64,000 nucleotides of DNA from the NCBI GenBank assembly GCA_963281255.1, contig OY725506.1, positions 1 to 64,000 of the forward strand, in the 5' to 3' direction. Of the stretch, positions 12,549 to 23,822 are shown one piece after another. The stretch comes from Aphrocallistes beatrix. Lineage: Eukaryota; Porifera; Hexactinellida; Sceptrulophora; Aphrocallistidae. Position 1 is the first letter of the stretch, and each line of letters starts with the position of its first letter. Both the position numbers and the translations under genes were made by a program. A model generated the notes under the pieces. It was not told the origin of the DNA, made no database searches, and worked only from the letters and a program-made list of their open reading frames with translations.

Positions 12549-12966
12549 ATATATACGGGTGAAGAATCTGCAGAAATTATATTGCCGGCAATATTCGCTA
12601 CCTTCTTCAACGCTTCACCTCATCACCCCCGGGGGCATCGCTACACAGCCAACTCTCCAGCAGGTTAGTATTATCCTACTCTTACACTTGACAAATAGAC
12701 TTTACAAATAGACCGACCTGATATTTTCTCTTTTAGAATTCTCACCGCCAGATTCAGACTGAAGGACTTCCAGATCCTCAGACTGAGGGACTACCAGATC
12801 TTCTGACTGAGGGACTACCTGATCTTCAGACTGAGGGACTTCCAGATCTTCAGACGAGGGACTTCCAAACTGCCAGACTGTCGAGCTAAGGTATGTGTCA
12901 AATCTTAACGCCATCACTCACTTCTTTCCCATTTTCAAACTAATCAACTCCCTCCTTCTTTCTAGG
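12549..12966 (+). other. Orphan TATA box with splice-like exons; function unknown
   Basis: A TATATATATA box at about 12548-12557 is followed by sequence up to CTCCAGCAG, a GTTAGT donor at 12664, a polypyrimidine acceptor (TTTTAG at 12731-12736), a second segment 12737-12890 ending at AAG/GTATGT, and an acceptor TTTCTAG at 12961-12965. The second segment contains five 24-bp repeats encoding TEGLPDLQ-like units before a stop. No ATG or domain supports a protein. Alternatives are a non-coding transcript, the 5' end of an LTR element, or chance. Confidence 0.35.
12757..12875. repeat. 24-bp minisatellite, about 5 copies
   Basis: Units start GACTGAGGGACTTCCAGATC at 12757, 12781, 12805, 12829 and 12853, each 24 bp apart with small changes. 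Confidence 0.9.
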
Positions 12967-13830
12967 TGTGAGATGTCTCTAGCCTCATTCCTCACTCATC
13001 GCTAACTTCATCATTTCCTGGGTAGTAGGGTACATTATTTTTCAGTTAGGTCAGTAGACTAGGTTAATAAACTTTCAGTGCGCTTTATGAGGTATTCCAA
13101 ATTATACCTCCCGTCTAGGTTCAGTTTATCGTTATCGTGCATACCCCTTAGAGGGGTATAGCTAAAAATTGTTGATTCTATTAGGTTTGAATTTTTTGGG
13201 GGGGGGTTAATTATGAGCTTCAAAGTTGTCCTGTCCATGTGGTCTCCTCAATACATTCGTTAAGATAGGTTAAGGTTCAGCTTAAGGTCGAATAAGAGAG
13301 TACCTCTTCGTTTTAGTTGACGTGTAAAGTTAGGTTATAAGGTCGAATTCGAATATCGTTCAAAATTAAGTTCAGTGTAGGTGTAAGTTCGAATACCCTC
13401 GTATCGTTTAAAGTTCAGTTAAGTTAAGTTTAAATTAATGTCCGTTTTAGTCATTTAATTTTACATCCAAATTCAATCGTACTGATTGTTGCATCCTAAG
13501 GGTATTGGGAGGTCCTTAAATGGTGTCAAGGTATAAGTATAGGTATAGTAAGTATACAGTTAGGTTACATAATGAGGGGTCTCTCAATTCGGAGGGGCTC
13601 CGGCCTTGACACCTTCCAATTCTAGCTCAGGTTGGGGAAAGGTACATGAATGCGTCCCAAGTGCATTCACAGTTAGCCACAAAACGGCTGCTGGAACCCT
13701 GAGGGGTCAACCTGAGTAATTATCTTTAGAAATGGGCGGGATGGAAACATAGAAGGGGCAAACACAGCAGGGGGGTCCACAGTTCGGCGACCGGAGAGGA
13801 AGGGATGGGGGTGGAGCCGGGGGCGGACTA
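12967..13830. other. Intergenic, no gene seen
   Basis: AT-rich sequence with scattered TTAGGT/TTAAGTT words and one G-run near 13199. I see no coding frame with support. Confidence 0.5.
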
Positions 13831-14400
13831 ACACAGACCGCGTTACTACACTGATGAAGGAGCTACACGGACCGCGTTACTACACTGATGGAGGAGCTAC
13901 ACGGACCGCGTTACTACACTGATGGAGGAGCTACACGGACCGCGTTACTACACTGATGAAGGAGCTACACGGACCGCGTTACTACACTGATGGAGGAGCT
14001 ACACGGACCGCGTCACTACACTGATGGAGGAGCTACACGGACCGCGTTACTACACTGATGGAGGAGCTACACGGACCGCGTTACTACACTGATGAAGGAG
14101 CTACACGGACCGCGTTACTACACTGATGGAGGAGCTACACGGACCGCGTCACTACACTAATGGAGGAGCTACACGGACCGCGGCACTACACTGATGGAGG
14201 AGCTACACGGACCGCGTTACTACACTGATGAAGGAGCTACACGGACCGCGTTACTACACTGATGGAGGAGCTACACGGACCGCGTCACTACACTGATGGA
14301 GGAGCTACACGGACCGCGGCACTACACTGATGGAGGAGCTACACGGACCGCGTTACTACACTGATGGAGGAGCTACACGGACCGCGTTATTACCCTGCAG
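13831..14400. repeat. 34-bp tandem repeat with a four-unit higher-order pattern, 17 copies
   Basis: The unit ACACGGACCGCGTTACTACA followed by CTGATGGAGGAGCT recurs every 34 bp. Variants are phased: GAAGG replaces GGAGG in units 1, 4, 8 and 12; CGCGTC occurs in units 6, 10 and 14; CGCGGC occurs in units 11 and 15. The array has therefore grown in blocks of four units (136 bp). Confidence 0.95.
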
Positions 14401-15223
14401 AAGGAGGTGCACGGATTGTTTCACGCATATTATCCACTCTGTATTTGAACACAATTTGAATATTAAATTAGCTACAAATTTGGCCTCATTTCATATTGAA
14501 CTACTGGGTAAATAATCAAAGAATTATAATCGAGGTTCCGGGATCAGTAAGCATTTCATTATAATGATATGCATATTTAACTAATCTAATATAGCAACAT
14601 AAGAAGCCCACACCTCATCAGCATCCGTGTCATCTCTCTTAATTCTTACATTGCTGGAATCATTATCAATTCGTCATAACTATTTCATCTTATTCATAAT
14701 ACATGTAACGCACATTTTATATTTCACGTACCTGGCAACATAAGCACTCCATCTGCCATCCTTTATGACGTAAAGTTGATTATTATTCTAAATGTACTGC
14801 ATGTTAATAATTATCCCTCTATAGTAGTTTGTTGCCGCTTTATAGTGGTCCATATCAATTCGTGGGTATACTGCATGTTAACCCTCTATACTGGTCCATA
14901 TCAATTCCCAATTTTGTCCAGTCCCTTGGGTTACCGTTATATACAGGTTCCATTGTATTATATTTCACGTGCCTGGCAACATAAGAACTCCATCTGCCAT
15001 CCTTTATGGCGCAAAGTTGATGATGATCTACATTATGAAATACTTTTCTAGCGAGTCCCGCCATGTTCCGCGAAATTCAACGCCGCGCCTGCTTTATCAT
15101 GGCTCAAGTTGGCACTTTACTAATATTGCTGAATTGAGTTAGTTGTAGATTGAACTGATGTGCGCCATTGAAATATTTTATATCGTGATCTCTATTTTAA
15201 TGTAGTTTGAGTGAAACAATAGT
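14401..15223. repeat. AT-rich stretch with a duplicated block (14730-14785 and 14960-15015)
   Basis: A block of about 55 bp starting TATTTCACGT is followed by CCTGGCAACATAAG and CATCTGCCATCCTTTATG at both places, about 230 bp apart. Between them TACTGCATGTTA and GGTCCATATCAATTC also occur twice. This looks like a local duplication or two fragments of an interspersed repeat. No gene seen. Confidence 0.6.
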
Positions 15224-15229
15224 TTTATT
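15224..15229 (-). terminator. AATAAA poly(A) signal of NAV
   Basis: AATAAA on the minus strand, about 110 bp past the NAV stop codon. Confidence 0.7.
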
Positions 15230-15334
15230 TAAAATAATTCATAAATATTATAAGTGAACAACAAATGTTACAATTTACGATGAAAATAGAATATATTGAT
15301 TACATTGATATTCCTAAATTTCATTACTCTGCGA

Positions 15335-16337
15335 TTATAATTCAGATTCTATTACTGACGGAGGTTGCCCATTATTCTGTCGATTTCGAGGCTCCACGGT
15401 TCTGACGCTAGCTCCTACGTCTGGAAGAGGAGCTTTCACTGGACAGCCTTTCAGGACCTGCTGCGTCATTTCAGAAAGATTAGGCACGTCTTGGAGATTA
15501 TGCGAGGTTATTTCGCGTAAGACAGGAAAAAGATATTCACTCCAAATCTGAGAAAACCATTTCTCTATAAGGTTTGGAGAATTCCCGAGCGGACAGCTTA
15601 GAAATATTCCTGGACCTAAAGCAACAGGGATTGTCAGTTACAATTTTTGAAGCTTGTTTTAGTGCAGCTCCATATGGAATGCCATTATAGCATTACTTCC
15701 CCGCATGCATAAAGGTTGTATGGCTGCAGGTGCGGTCCTGCGAAATCTAACAGTCCTATTACTTCCAAAATTAGCAAGAAGGATCAACCAAAGTACTCAT
15801 ATCAGCAATCGTTTTTGTGGCGATTTAGACAAGGGTACCGACATTAAGCAATCAATCAGTCAATCCAGAGATTGCACTCACCGAATACCGCGGCTGGAGA
15901 ATAGGCAGATTCTATAAACGCGTTCAGGCGATCGATTGCCGTCGGGAGCCACTCAACCATTTGCGAAGATAAGGGAGAAGGCGTGTAGCCATCAGGCGGA
16001 GATACTTGAAAATGGCGAAACTTCTGTTTCAACAGACGTCCCAGCATCCCCAGGACTGGTTCTCTGTGCCACAAATACGACACAACCCACAATCCATGCT
16101 AAAACAAACAGAATAATCTTGAGTGCAACTATCCTACATTCCTCAAAATGGTTACCTGTAGAAGGACCGGCTTCAGACCGGAAGAGAATTCGGAGCGCAG
16201 CGTCGCCAGAATGTAGGGCGAATCAGGGGAGGGAGGGTCCGACTTCTCGAAGAGCAGCGGCGAGCAGATCTCGTTCAGGTCCTGTGCACTGCTGAGTCCA
16301 TCGAAGACGAATACTTTACCCTGGATTATTAGGCCTT

Positions 16338-16372
<35 letters not shown>

Positions 16373-19300
16373 CTGCGTACCTTAGCTGTCTCAAGCTTGA
16401 GAGTGGCGGAAAGGGAATGTCCGATTTCGGACAGAGACAACTTCTCTGCGGAGAGAAATGTGTATGCAGATCGGCTGGCTCGCGGCGCGGTCACCAGGGC
16501 GACGTATTGGCCCAAACTCTGCGCCAAGTGACTCTTGCCTGTGCCCGGCGGGCCCATCACCAGGATCCTCCTCTGGCGCATCAGGATCTCCACGTACTGC
16601 TGCAGCACGCGCAGCGGGACCAGCAGCTGGTAGGAGAGGTGGGAGAGGGAGAGCGCGCGCAGATCCACCATGATTTCTGGGCGGGACATGGCCTGCAAGA
16701 CGTCGAGCGGCGTTCCCACTCCGATCTGGCGGGCTCCGACCTGTCTCCGAACGGACCCGACCAGATAGGCCCCCACCGCCTCCTCGATCCCCAGCGAGTG
16801 AGGGTCCAGGTATCTGAGGTGTGAGCTGAACGCGGCTTGCACCTCTCTGTCCAAGCTCTCCCAGCTGACTTCACTGCCGGAGAGCTCCACCCGCCCCACC
16901 CCAATCAGCCGCTCCTGCCTCATGTCGTGGTGGTCCCTTTACAACAAACTATAAATAGAACCGTTATTGACGACAGTTGCTTCGAGTCGAGCGGTTACCT
17001 GGTCAGCACGAAGATGGAAACACGGGACAGGGGGCTGATGGACACAGGACTGGTGGTTTGAATTTTGCATTGTGGGGTCAGATGGCTGACGAGAGGGGTT
17101 CCCTTGCCCTCTCGGTTCTGTAGCTCTCTCTTCAGCTGTGCGTTCTCCTCTCTCAGAGAACTGACATCTTGCAGCAGTCCCTGCAGCTCACTCTGATATC
17201 TAAGATAGAAATAGTTGTGTATTAGTCCTGACTTGGAAGTATGGAATTTGATAGTCCAATTCATGGTTTTTGGAGATTCATTACCACACTTGCTTATGCA
17301 TATATTAATCAATTCAATCAATCAAAAGATAGAGTACACTGGGAATGTATATCACTCCTCCATACCTGTCTCCTTGCTTTTTCGGTGTATCAATACTCTC
17401 CGTGTCTCTGCCACGGATTGAACTGCCAGACTCGGATTCAGATGCGTCTCCGTTTTTCGCACGGGACTTTCTGAGCAGCCAGCGGCGTTTCACTCTCTTC
17501 TTCTTCTCTCCTGTCTGTCCCTCTCCCTGCACCCCATTCCCGTGGACAGCGATACTCGAGTCTTCGAATCTTCGCTCAAAATGTTCTAGTTTCTCCCGCA
17601 ATTCTCTCAATTCCTCGTCTCTGCGAGCAAGTTGATCCTAGCAGAAACACATTTTATTCACAGCTGATTTGTCTCAAGCAGGCAGCAATACGAATGGAGC
17701 ACAAGATAGTCTACCTAGATACTACATTCAAGATATCCTCGCTCATATCGCACATCTACTGGGACACTCCTCTCTTCATACAGCGAAGCCAGTCTCACAT
17801 TCAGAGGGAGACCACGTTACATAATAGATTAGTGATAGTTACATATGCACTAATGATAATAACTAACTGAGATATTCCTGCTTGCTATCGAGCAATTCTG
17901 ACTATTCACTACTTTACGTGCGAATTGAGATGTATACAAAAGCATTTGAGTGCAATTATTGTCCAAAAAGATGTGCATTAGTCTGAAGGAGCAAAGCGGA
18001 CTGGCCTTACCTGTGCAAACAAGAGCTGTTTATAGATCAGATCCCGCTTAGCTTCCGCCTCGTCCAGTCTCTGCCTCATGCTCAGCCCTTCCACGTGCCC
18101 GCCCTCAGACACCACGGTGGGAGGAATGCTGACAGTATCTAAAGCGAGGTAGCTCAACACAATCCTGTGCGTTAGAGCAGCGTCCTACCTAGAGTGACGG
18201 GCGTGACACCTCTCAGCTGATCGCCGTCAGCTGGCGACTCGGAGGCGCCCACGTTGGCGTAGAGGTTCGTCGGAGACTCTCCGCCGCGAGGCCGGGACTC
18301 CAGACTGATGTCAAAGCCCGCCAGCAGCTCCTGGATCTCCTGCGAGAGCGGCTTCTCTCCGGGAGGTCTCCGCGCGGGGAGGGCAGGCCGATATTCGGAG
18401 GAGGCAGGTCCCAGCTCTGCCGGTCTCTGCCTGGGCTCCAAACTCTCCGAGAGAGAGACGGAGCGAGGAAGCGACGGCTTGTGTCGCTCCGGATCCGCGC
18501 GCGCGGGCGAGTGAGCTCTGTCCCGCGCCGGGAATCTGTTGTTCCACTCAGAGCTTGCCCTACCGGACAAAGGAGAATAATTTCTTTGTGATTCGCCTAA
18601 TTATCAATATGCAGTAATTGCCTTTCACTTCGCAACCTTAGAAGCATAGGCCCTGTAGTCTCGTGTTCAGGGGCGGTCCCAGGGAGGGGGGGGGGGCATC
18701 CGGGGCATTTGCCCCGAGTTTGATTATGCGGCCCCGGATTTTTTTCTTTGGCCCCGCCTCGCCCCGGTTTGGAAAATTCCTGAGACCGCGCCTGCTTGTG
18801 TTGTATATAAAATCCTGTCAATGGACTGTTTAAAGTTTAGCAAACTTTTTAATGAAATGTCAAAAATAAAGTTTTTCAGACGAAGATCTGGTCGAAGAGA
18901 ACAAGACACGCTCCGATTGGATTCGAACTCGGATGACTCAGCAGACGGGGACGAGGGGATCGTGTGCGTTAGCCAGGAAGTGGGAACCAGTCCGGGCGGA
19001 GAGCCGACAGATTACGAGGGGAGATGTGGATTATGTGGTTGGAACCCCAGATGGTTAGAATTCCTGAATTCTCCAAAGGCGTTGCTAGCCTCACTCTGCT
19101 ACTTCTTGGTCTTGCAAGGAGCTGTGGCGACAGGGTTCATTTCCGTCGGACTGTCCAGCATTGAGCGCCGCTACCACCTGACAAGTGCCCTCTCTGCGTT
19201 TGCAGCGATCAGCTACGAGATCGGCGCCATTCTGACACTCCCCATGGCGAGCTATCTGGGCGCCAGGAGCCACAAGCCCCGCGTGCTGGCCGTCTCGTTG

Positions 19301-22300
19301 CTGTGTCTCGGCGTGGGGTCACTGATATTCGCGTCTCCGCAGTTCTTCAGCGGCTCTTACGTCTACAGCACCAACGCCACAGATGAGCTATGCGACAACT
19401 CCCCGCACCAGCTGTCGGAGTGCGTCCTCCCTCTCATCCGTTTCTACATCCTTTTCGTCGTCGGTAACATCCTGGCCGGCTGCGGCGCCAGCAGCCTCTA
19501 CACGGTGGGACTCGGACTCCTGGACGAGAGCACGCACCCTCGCTTCACGCCCATCTACCTCAGCGTGTTCGGCATCATGTCCGTGCTAGGCCCAACGGTG
19601 GGGTTCGGCGTGGGGGGCCTGTTCCTGTCCCTGTTCGTGGATCCCTTCACGCCCACACGTCTGACGAGACAGGACCCGCTATGGGTGGGGGCCTGGTGGC
19701 TGGGGTTTGCGCTGGTCGGCGTGCTGAGTGTGATCGGATCGGTCCAGTTCCTCCTGTTCCCGAGGAGGCTGCGCGGGGCGGAGAGGTACGACCGACTCAG
19801 AAAGCAGCAGCAGCCGCTGCAGAGCGAAGGAGCGCCGTCCGAAGGGGACCGCCAGCTCTCCTACCGAGCCATGCTGCGAGAGTACCCGCGCTATTTGTAC
19901 AGGATTCTCAAGAACACAACATTCCTATTCGCCACGCTGGGGATCGCATCCGCTTCCTTCGTCGTCGTCGGCCTAACGACCTTCATGCCCAAGTTCATCC
20001 AGGTGGAATTCTCTCTGGACGCCAGCCTCTCCTCCTACGTCATCGGCGCCATCAGCATTCCCTCGGCCTCGGTGGGGATGCTGCTGGGGGGGCTCACTCT
20101 CTTCTACTTCAAGAAGCTCACGGTGGAGAGACTGGCGCTGCTCGTGCTCGTGCTCACGGCGGCCGAGCTGGCAGTGCCGCCCTTGCTGCTCTTCGGCTGC
20201 GACTCGGACAGGCTGGCTGGCGTCAACTACGATTATCCCAACTCCAGCGCTCGGACGGACTTTGCGGTGAGAAAGCTAAACCTGAGCTGCCTCTCCGCCT
20301 GCCACTGCCGCTCCCACGCCTACCAGCCGGTCTGCGCGGACGGAGTCACCTTCTTCTCGCCCTGTCTGGCGGGCTGTCCCGATCCCCTCCGCGGGGACGG
20401 GAGCTACCGGGGCTGCTCGTGTCTGGGCGCCGGAGTGGGGGCGGCACGCGGGAAGTGCAGCGAGAGTTGCACGTGGAAACTCGTGCTGAGCGCCGTGCTC
20501 CTGTTCGTGGCCATCACCATCGTATTCTACAACAACGTCCCCTTCCTCAAGCTCACCCTCAGGAGCGTGGCGGACAGGGACCGCACAGTGGCGCTCGGAG
20601 TCCAGTCCTTCCTCACGCGCCTCCTCGGGAGCCTCCCGGGGCCGCTCGTGGTGGGCGGCCTATTCGACGCGAACTGCGTCCTCTGGCAGGAGACGGCGTG
20701 CGGGGGGAGGGGCTCTTGTCTCGAGTACGACACGGCGACTCTCCGCTACTCACTCGTTGCGGCGTTGACTGCCGGGGTTTCGCTCTCCACTCTCTTCTTC
20801 TTCCTCGCCTGGATCTCGTGGAGGCGTCGGAGAATCACAGAAAATTATTACGAGTTTACTAATTCAGCCATTTGATACATAATGCCGTATCGTGTTGACT
20901 ATGTTGCAGCTTACTATTCTATTCTACTGTATAAACTGATTAAAACTAGAAATGCGTTCAAATGGAGTGTGCATAGATTTGAAGTGAATTCGCTCACCGC
21001 TTTAGTGCGTGCGGTCTGATTTCCACAGAGTTCGGGGATTCGGGGAAAGGCAGGCGCTTCTTGGAGGACTGTTTGGGAGTACTCATCCTCCTGAAGGATT
21101 TGCTGGCCCATCCCACCAGGCCGCCTTTCCCCTTCCCGCTCCTGTCCACCCTCTCCTCGGACCGGGCCGAAACTCCGCGGACGAACGGAGACTCGAGAGA
21201 CTGGGTCAGTTCGGGACTGGAAAATTCGCTCCCAGTTGTGCCGGTTGCAGTTCCGGTACCGGGACTCAGGGACACCGTCTGGGTCATCTTGGGAGACGGC
21301 AGCCGGTCTGAATTGACGAGACACGTCTCGACTTGAGACGGTCCCAAGGAGGCAACGAGCGTCTGCTCAGGAGGCGGCTCGTTCTCAGTGAGGAGAGAGA
21401 TCGTGGTGAACCTAGACACAGGCCGGAGTTGAATTGATGCATCTCTCCCAAGTAAGGATAGACCTGGTGCAAACACGTAGCACACTGCTACGAGTATGCC
21501 AGCCGCTCTAGGCTGACCGGAGGGCACACCTGTCTTCGGAGAGAAAGGACTCCCCGCGCCGAGAAGGGAATGCAGCCCCGGGATGCATAGAAGGGTTGCG
21601 CGGCGGCAAAGGCGGACATTCGTCTCTGCGCGTCTCTCTCTCAGCTGGAGCCCGCGTGCGAGGCTGTCGGGACTAAGATAAACAAATTCAAAATAATGAT
21701 GCGGAATCACAAATATTTGTCTCTCAGTACCGATGGGAAGCTAACGGTCTCGCTTCTGTCTTCTGGCGGAGGCGTCCCGGCGGAGGAGTACTCGTGAGAT
21801 ACGGGATCGGACGGAAGGAATTTGTGCGAGAATACATCCACCTAGGAAGGTGCAATGGTTACTCAGACATTAGGAGCAGTGAGGAGCTCATACTTTGAGA
21901 GAAGAAGAAGGAGGGGCCGAGTCAGGGTCAGAGGCGTAGCTGTGTCTCAGAGACACCCTCCCGCTCTCCACGGGCTCGATGGGTTGGAAGGAATAGGGCG
22001 CTTCCTCCTGCTTCGCCTCCAGTCTCCCAGGGCGGGGTTTGGGCGGCAGTGAGGGCAGTCTCTTCCCTTCTAAACAGAAACCTATTGGTCAGCGTGCACA
22101 TAAGAAAATAAACTGTAGGCTATTCATAACAACCGCTTTCTTCTGGTGGAATTTCTCCTTTTTCCAAAAACTTGACTAGTTGCTTGACACTCAGATTCTT
22201 CGAGGCTAAGAAAGCATTCAATTCAGACACGATTAAACCCTTTTATGGGTTTGAGTAGACTCACCCTTGCGTCCCTCGGACAGGCGGCTGGCCTCGCGGA

Positions 22301-23507
22301 CGGAGAGCCAGCTGGCGCTCTTCTTCACCTCTTCCTGCGGGCTGACGGACCCTCCGAGTCCGTAGCGGCGCCGGCCTTGTTGCTCTTCGCCGAAGGACTG
22401 CCCGCCCCTCCCGGACAGCCGGAACTCCTCGCGGAGGGAGCGCCGGTCCAGAGACCCGCCTCTGCTCACGGGCGCACTTCCGGTCTCATCGAGGGACTGC
22501 TTCCTCACGCCTTCCTTGTAGCCGAAGCTCCTACAAAGATCTAAAATTAGAACTGATTCAGAGGCAGCTGCTGCCATTCCTGGCTGGAAGCACCTTAAAG
22601 TGTCCGGTTTGTCCAGGTTCGAGTTGGAGGAGTGCTTCTTCTGCTTCGGCGGGACGGAGGGGGGAGTGGCGCTGCGGACGCCTGCCTGAGACTTGATGGA
22701 AGCGGGTCTATTAGGAAGGAAGGTGAGAAGGTGTCAAACAACTGATCAGCTGATGACGTCACAACCTGTCTCCTGGGTGCAGCGGTGTGGAGGTTTGAGG
22801 CCTTGCAGTTGCGGCTGGGAGAGATGCATAACAACGAGAGTGGAGAAAGGAATTAAGCTGGCAGGCTTACCTTTGATCTTCTGTCTGTGCACGGATAAAG
22901 CGTAGAAGAGAGAGAAGACCGCATCCAGGCTGCCTTGGTGGATGTCTACACAAACTCATAAACTCTCTTCAACAACAAACACAGCGCAGCACAAACCTAA
23001 GTTAGTGACGTCATCCAGCACCAGCCCCCGATCCCTGATGAAGTCCAGACAGCTGGAGAGGTTTTCCAGCTAAGGAGCAGCAAACATTTAACAACAACGA
23101 CAGGTGCCACCCCTGCCACTTGACAGGTGCCACTCCTGCCACTTGACAGGTGTCACCCCTGCCACTTGACAGGTCCACTCACCTCCTGAGCTTCGGTGGC
23201 GGGAGAGAGCCAGACGCCTGGAACCGGATGCTCGACTAGAGAGAACTCAGTTAAATTCAAAAAAGACGCAAACGCAGTGCACACGAACGCTTACAGACAG
23301 CCTCGATTATCTTGGAGAGCAGAACCCCGGTCTGCAAGTCCGTCTGCAGGTCTCGCACTGAGGCGGCGTGTCCCTTCTTTCGGAGGTAGTAGTTGGCCCA
23401 ATTCGTGTAGATCTAAACAGAGCACACGAGCTAATTATAGAAGTGTTACATTCCGATTTAGATTTGCCAACCTGCAACTGCTCTTGAGACGAGCCGTCAG
23501 GCTGCAT
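15335..23507 (-). CDS. NAV: Neuron navigator (NAV/UNC-53/sickie family), CH + AAA protein
   Basis: NAVs are large cytoskeletal regulators that bind microtubules and actin and guide cell and axon migration. I join 18 exons: 23507-23472, 23412-23295, 23235-23183, 23069-22997, 22945-22871, 22681-22594, 22530-22265, 22069-21894, 21841-21731, 21383-20998, 18559-18189, 18138-18011, 17637-17366, 17199-16999, 16936-16381, 16320-16156, 16098-15882, 15615-15335. This gives 1190 aa with phase kept throughout. The N-terminus is a calponin-homology domain (IYTNWANYYLRKKGH, then VLLSKIIEAV, residues 13-120). The middle is Ser/Pro-rich with a coiled coil (KRDLIYKQLLFAQDQLARRD). The C-terminus is the NAV-type AAA module: Walker A GPPGTGKSHLA, the VFVFDGL strand in place of a full Walker B, then WLPTAIDRLNAFIES and IFLSCPL. 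It is about half the length of vertebrate NAV2/3. The acceptors of exons 6 and 10 were chosen to keep frame. SLCO lies in the 18560-20997 intron. Confidence 0.9.
18668..18794. mobile_element. hAT-type MITE, 127 bp, in the NAV intron beside the SLCO promoter
   Basis: The ends are CAGGGGCGGTCCCAGG and, read from the other side, CAGGCGCGGTCTCAGG: 16-bp inverted repeats with three differences. The flanks carry an 8-bp duplication, CTCGTGTT (18660-18667) and CTTGTGTT (18795-18802), with one change. CAGGGGCGG-type ends and 8-bp duplications are typical of hAT elements. The interior has G-run/GGGGCA and GCCCC blocks and no coding capacity. Confidence 0.85.
18804..18812 (+). promoter_or_regulatory. 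TATA box of SLCO
   Basis: TATATAAAA starts 2 bp after the right target duplication of the MITE. It is 53 bp before the ATG at 18857 but only 17 bp before the in-frame ATG at 18821, so a start site about 30 bp downstream would exclude the first ATG. Confidence 0.6.
18857..20875 (+). CDS. SLCO: SLCO/OATP organic anion transporter, intronless
   Basis: Sodium-independent uptake carrier for amphipathic anions at the plasma membrane, major-facilitator fold. The frame is uninterrupted (672 aa from the ATG at 18857; an in-frame ATG at 18821 would add 12 residues but lies too close to the TATA box). Family marks seen: twelve hydrophobic segments, the OATP signature (DPLWVGAWWLGF), and a large Cys-rich Kazal-type outer loop at about 20200-20480 with the LSCLSACHC and PVCADG motifs and about eleven cysteines. 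The length is normal for the family. The gene lies wholly inside a NAV intron on the opposite strand, 41 bp clear of the poly(A)-side NAV exon if the ATTAAA at 20939 is used. The lack of introns in an intron-rich neighbourhood suggests a retrocopy or intron loss. Confidence 0.93.
   Translation: MSKIKFFRRRSGRREQDTLRLDSNSDDSADGDEGIVCVSQEVGTSPGGEPTDYEGRCGLCGWNPRWLEFLNSPKALLASLCYFLVLQGAVATGFISVGLSSIERRYHLTSALSAFAAISYEIGAILTLPMASYLGARSHKPRVLAVSLLCLGVGSLIFASPQFFSGSYVYSTNATDELCDNSPHQLSECVLPLIRFYILFVVGNILAGCGASSLYTVGLGLLDESTHPRFTPIYLSVFGIMSVLGPTVGFGVGGLFLSLFVDPFTPTRLTRQDPLWVGAWWLGFALVGVLSVIGSVQFLLFPRRLRGAERYDRLRKQQQPLQSEGAPSEGDRQLSYRAMLREYPRYLYRILKNTTFLFATLGIASASFVVVGLTTFMPKFIQVEFSLDASLSSYVIGAISIPSASVGMLLGGLTLFYFKKLTVERLALLVLVLTAAELAVPPLLLFGCDSDRLAGVNYDYPNSSARTDFAVRKLNLSCLSACHCRSHAYQPVCADGVTFFSPCLAGCPDPLRGDGSYRGCSCLGAGVGAARGKCSESCTWKLVLSAVLLFVAITIVFYNNVPFLKLTLRSVADRDRTVALGVQSFLTRLLGSLPGPLVVGGLFDANCVLWQETACGGRGSCLEYDTATLRYSLVAALTAGVSLSTLFFFLAWISWRRRRITENYYEFTNSAI
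20939..20944 (+). terminator. ATTAAA poly(A) signal of SLCO
   Basis: ATTAAA 64 bp past the SLCO stop and about 55 bp before the NAV exon boundary at 20998. Confidence 0.5.
23098..23176. repeat. 23-bp tandem repeat in NAV intron 3
   Basis: CAGGTGCCACYCCTGCCACT-like units start at 23101, 23124, 23147 and (partial) 23170. Confidence 0.85.
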
Positions 23508-23822
23508 TCTTGAGGCGCCTAAGGTTGCTAAGTGGTCTGGTTGCTGGAAGCAAATTAAATCAACCCGAGCACTGGATTGGAATGGAAACTAATTGCAAAC
23601 TTGTGATTATGGAACGAGCTAAAAATAGTATTGTAATGTGCTGTGTCAGAATCAATAAAGTTATAAAAGAGTACATACATTGATTAACCTCGGGGATTAA
23701 TCATAATGATACAGGGAAATGTAAGAACCATTAAAATGTGACGTGTCCGACACCCAAGTAGAAAGTGACCCGGCGACACATTGCTGCCACCAAACGGGTC
23801 TAAATAGATTGAGCAAATCGTC
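23508..23822. other. Spacer between MYPT stop and NAV start
   Basis: 315 bp, AT-rich in the middle. I see no clear minus-strand AATAAA for MYPT and no TATA box close to the NAV ATG. The base run before that ATG is AAG/A-ATG. Confidence 0.5.

Noticed and set aside
12300-12711. Solo LTR of a retrotransposon
   Set aside because: A TATA box is present but I could not find a second copy, clear TG...CA ends or a target duplication.
19681-20862. 393-codon frame overlapping SLCO in another frame
   Set aside because: Arg/Gly/Ala-rich shadow of the GC-rich SLCO coding sequence; SLCO has the conserved domains.
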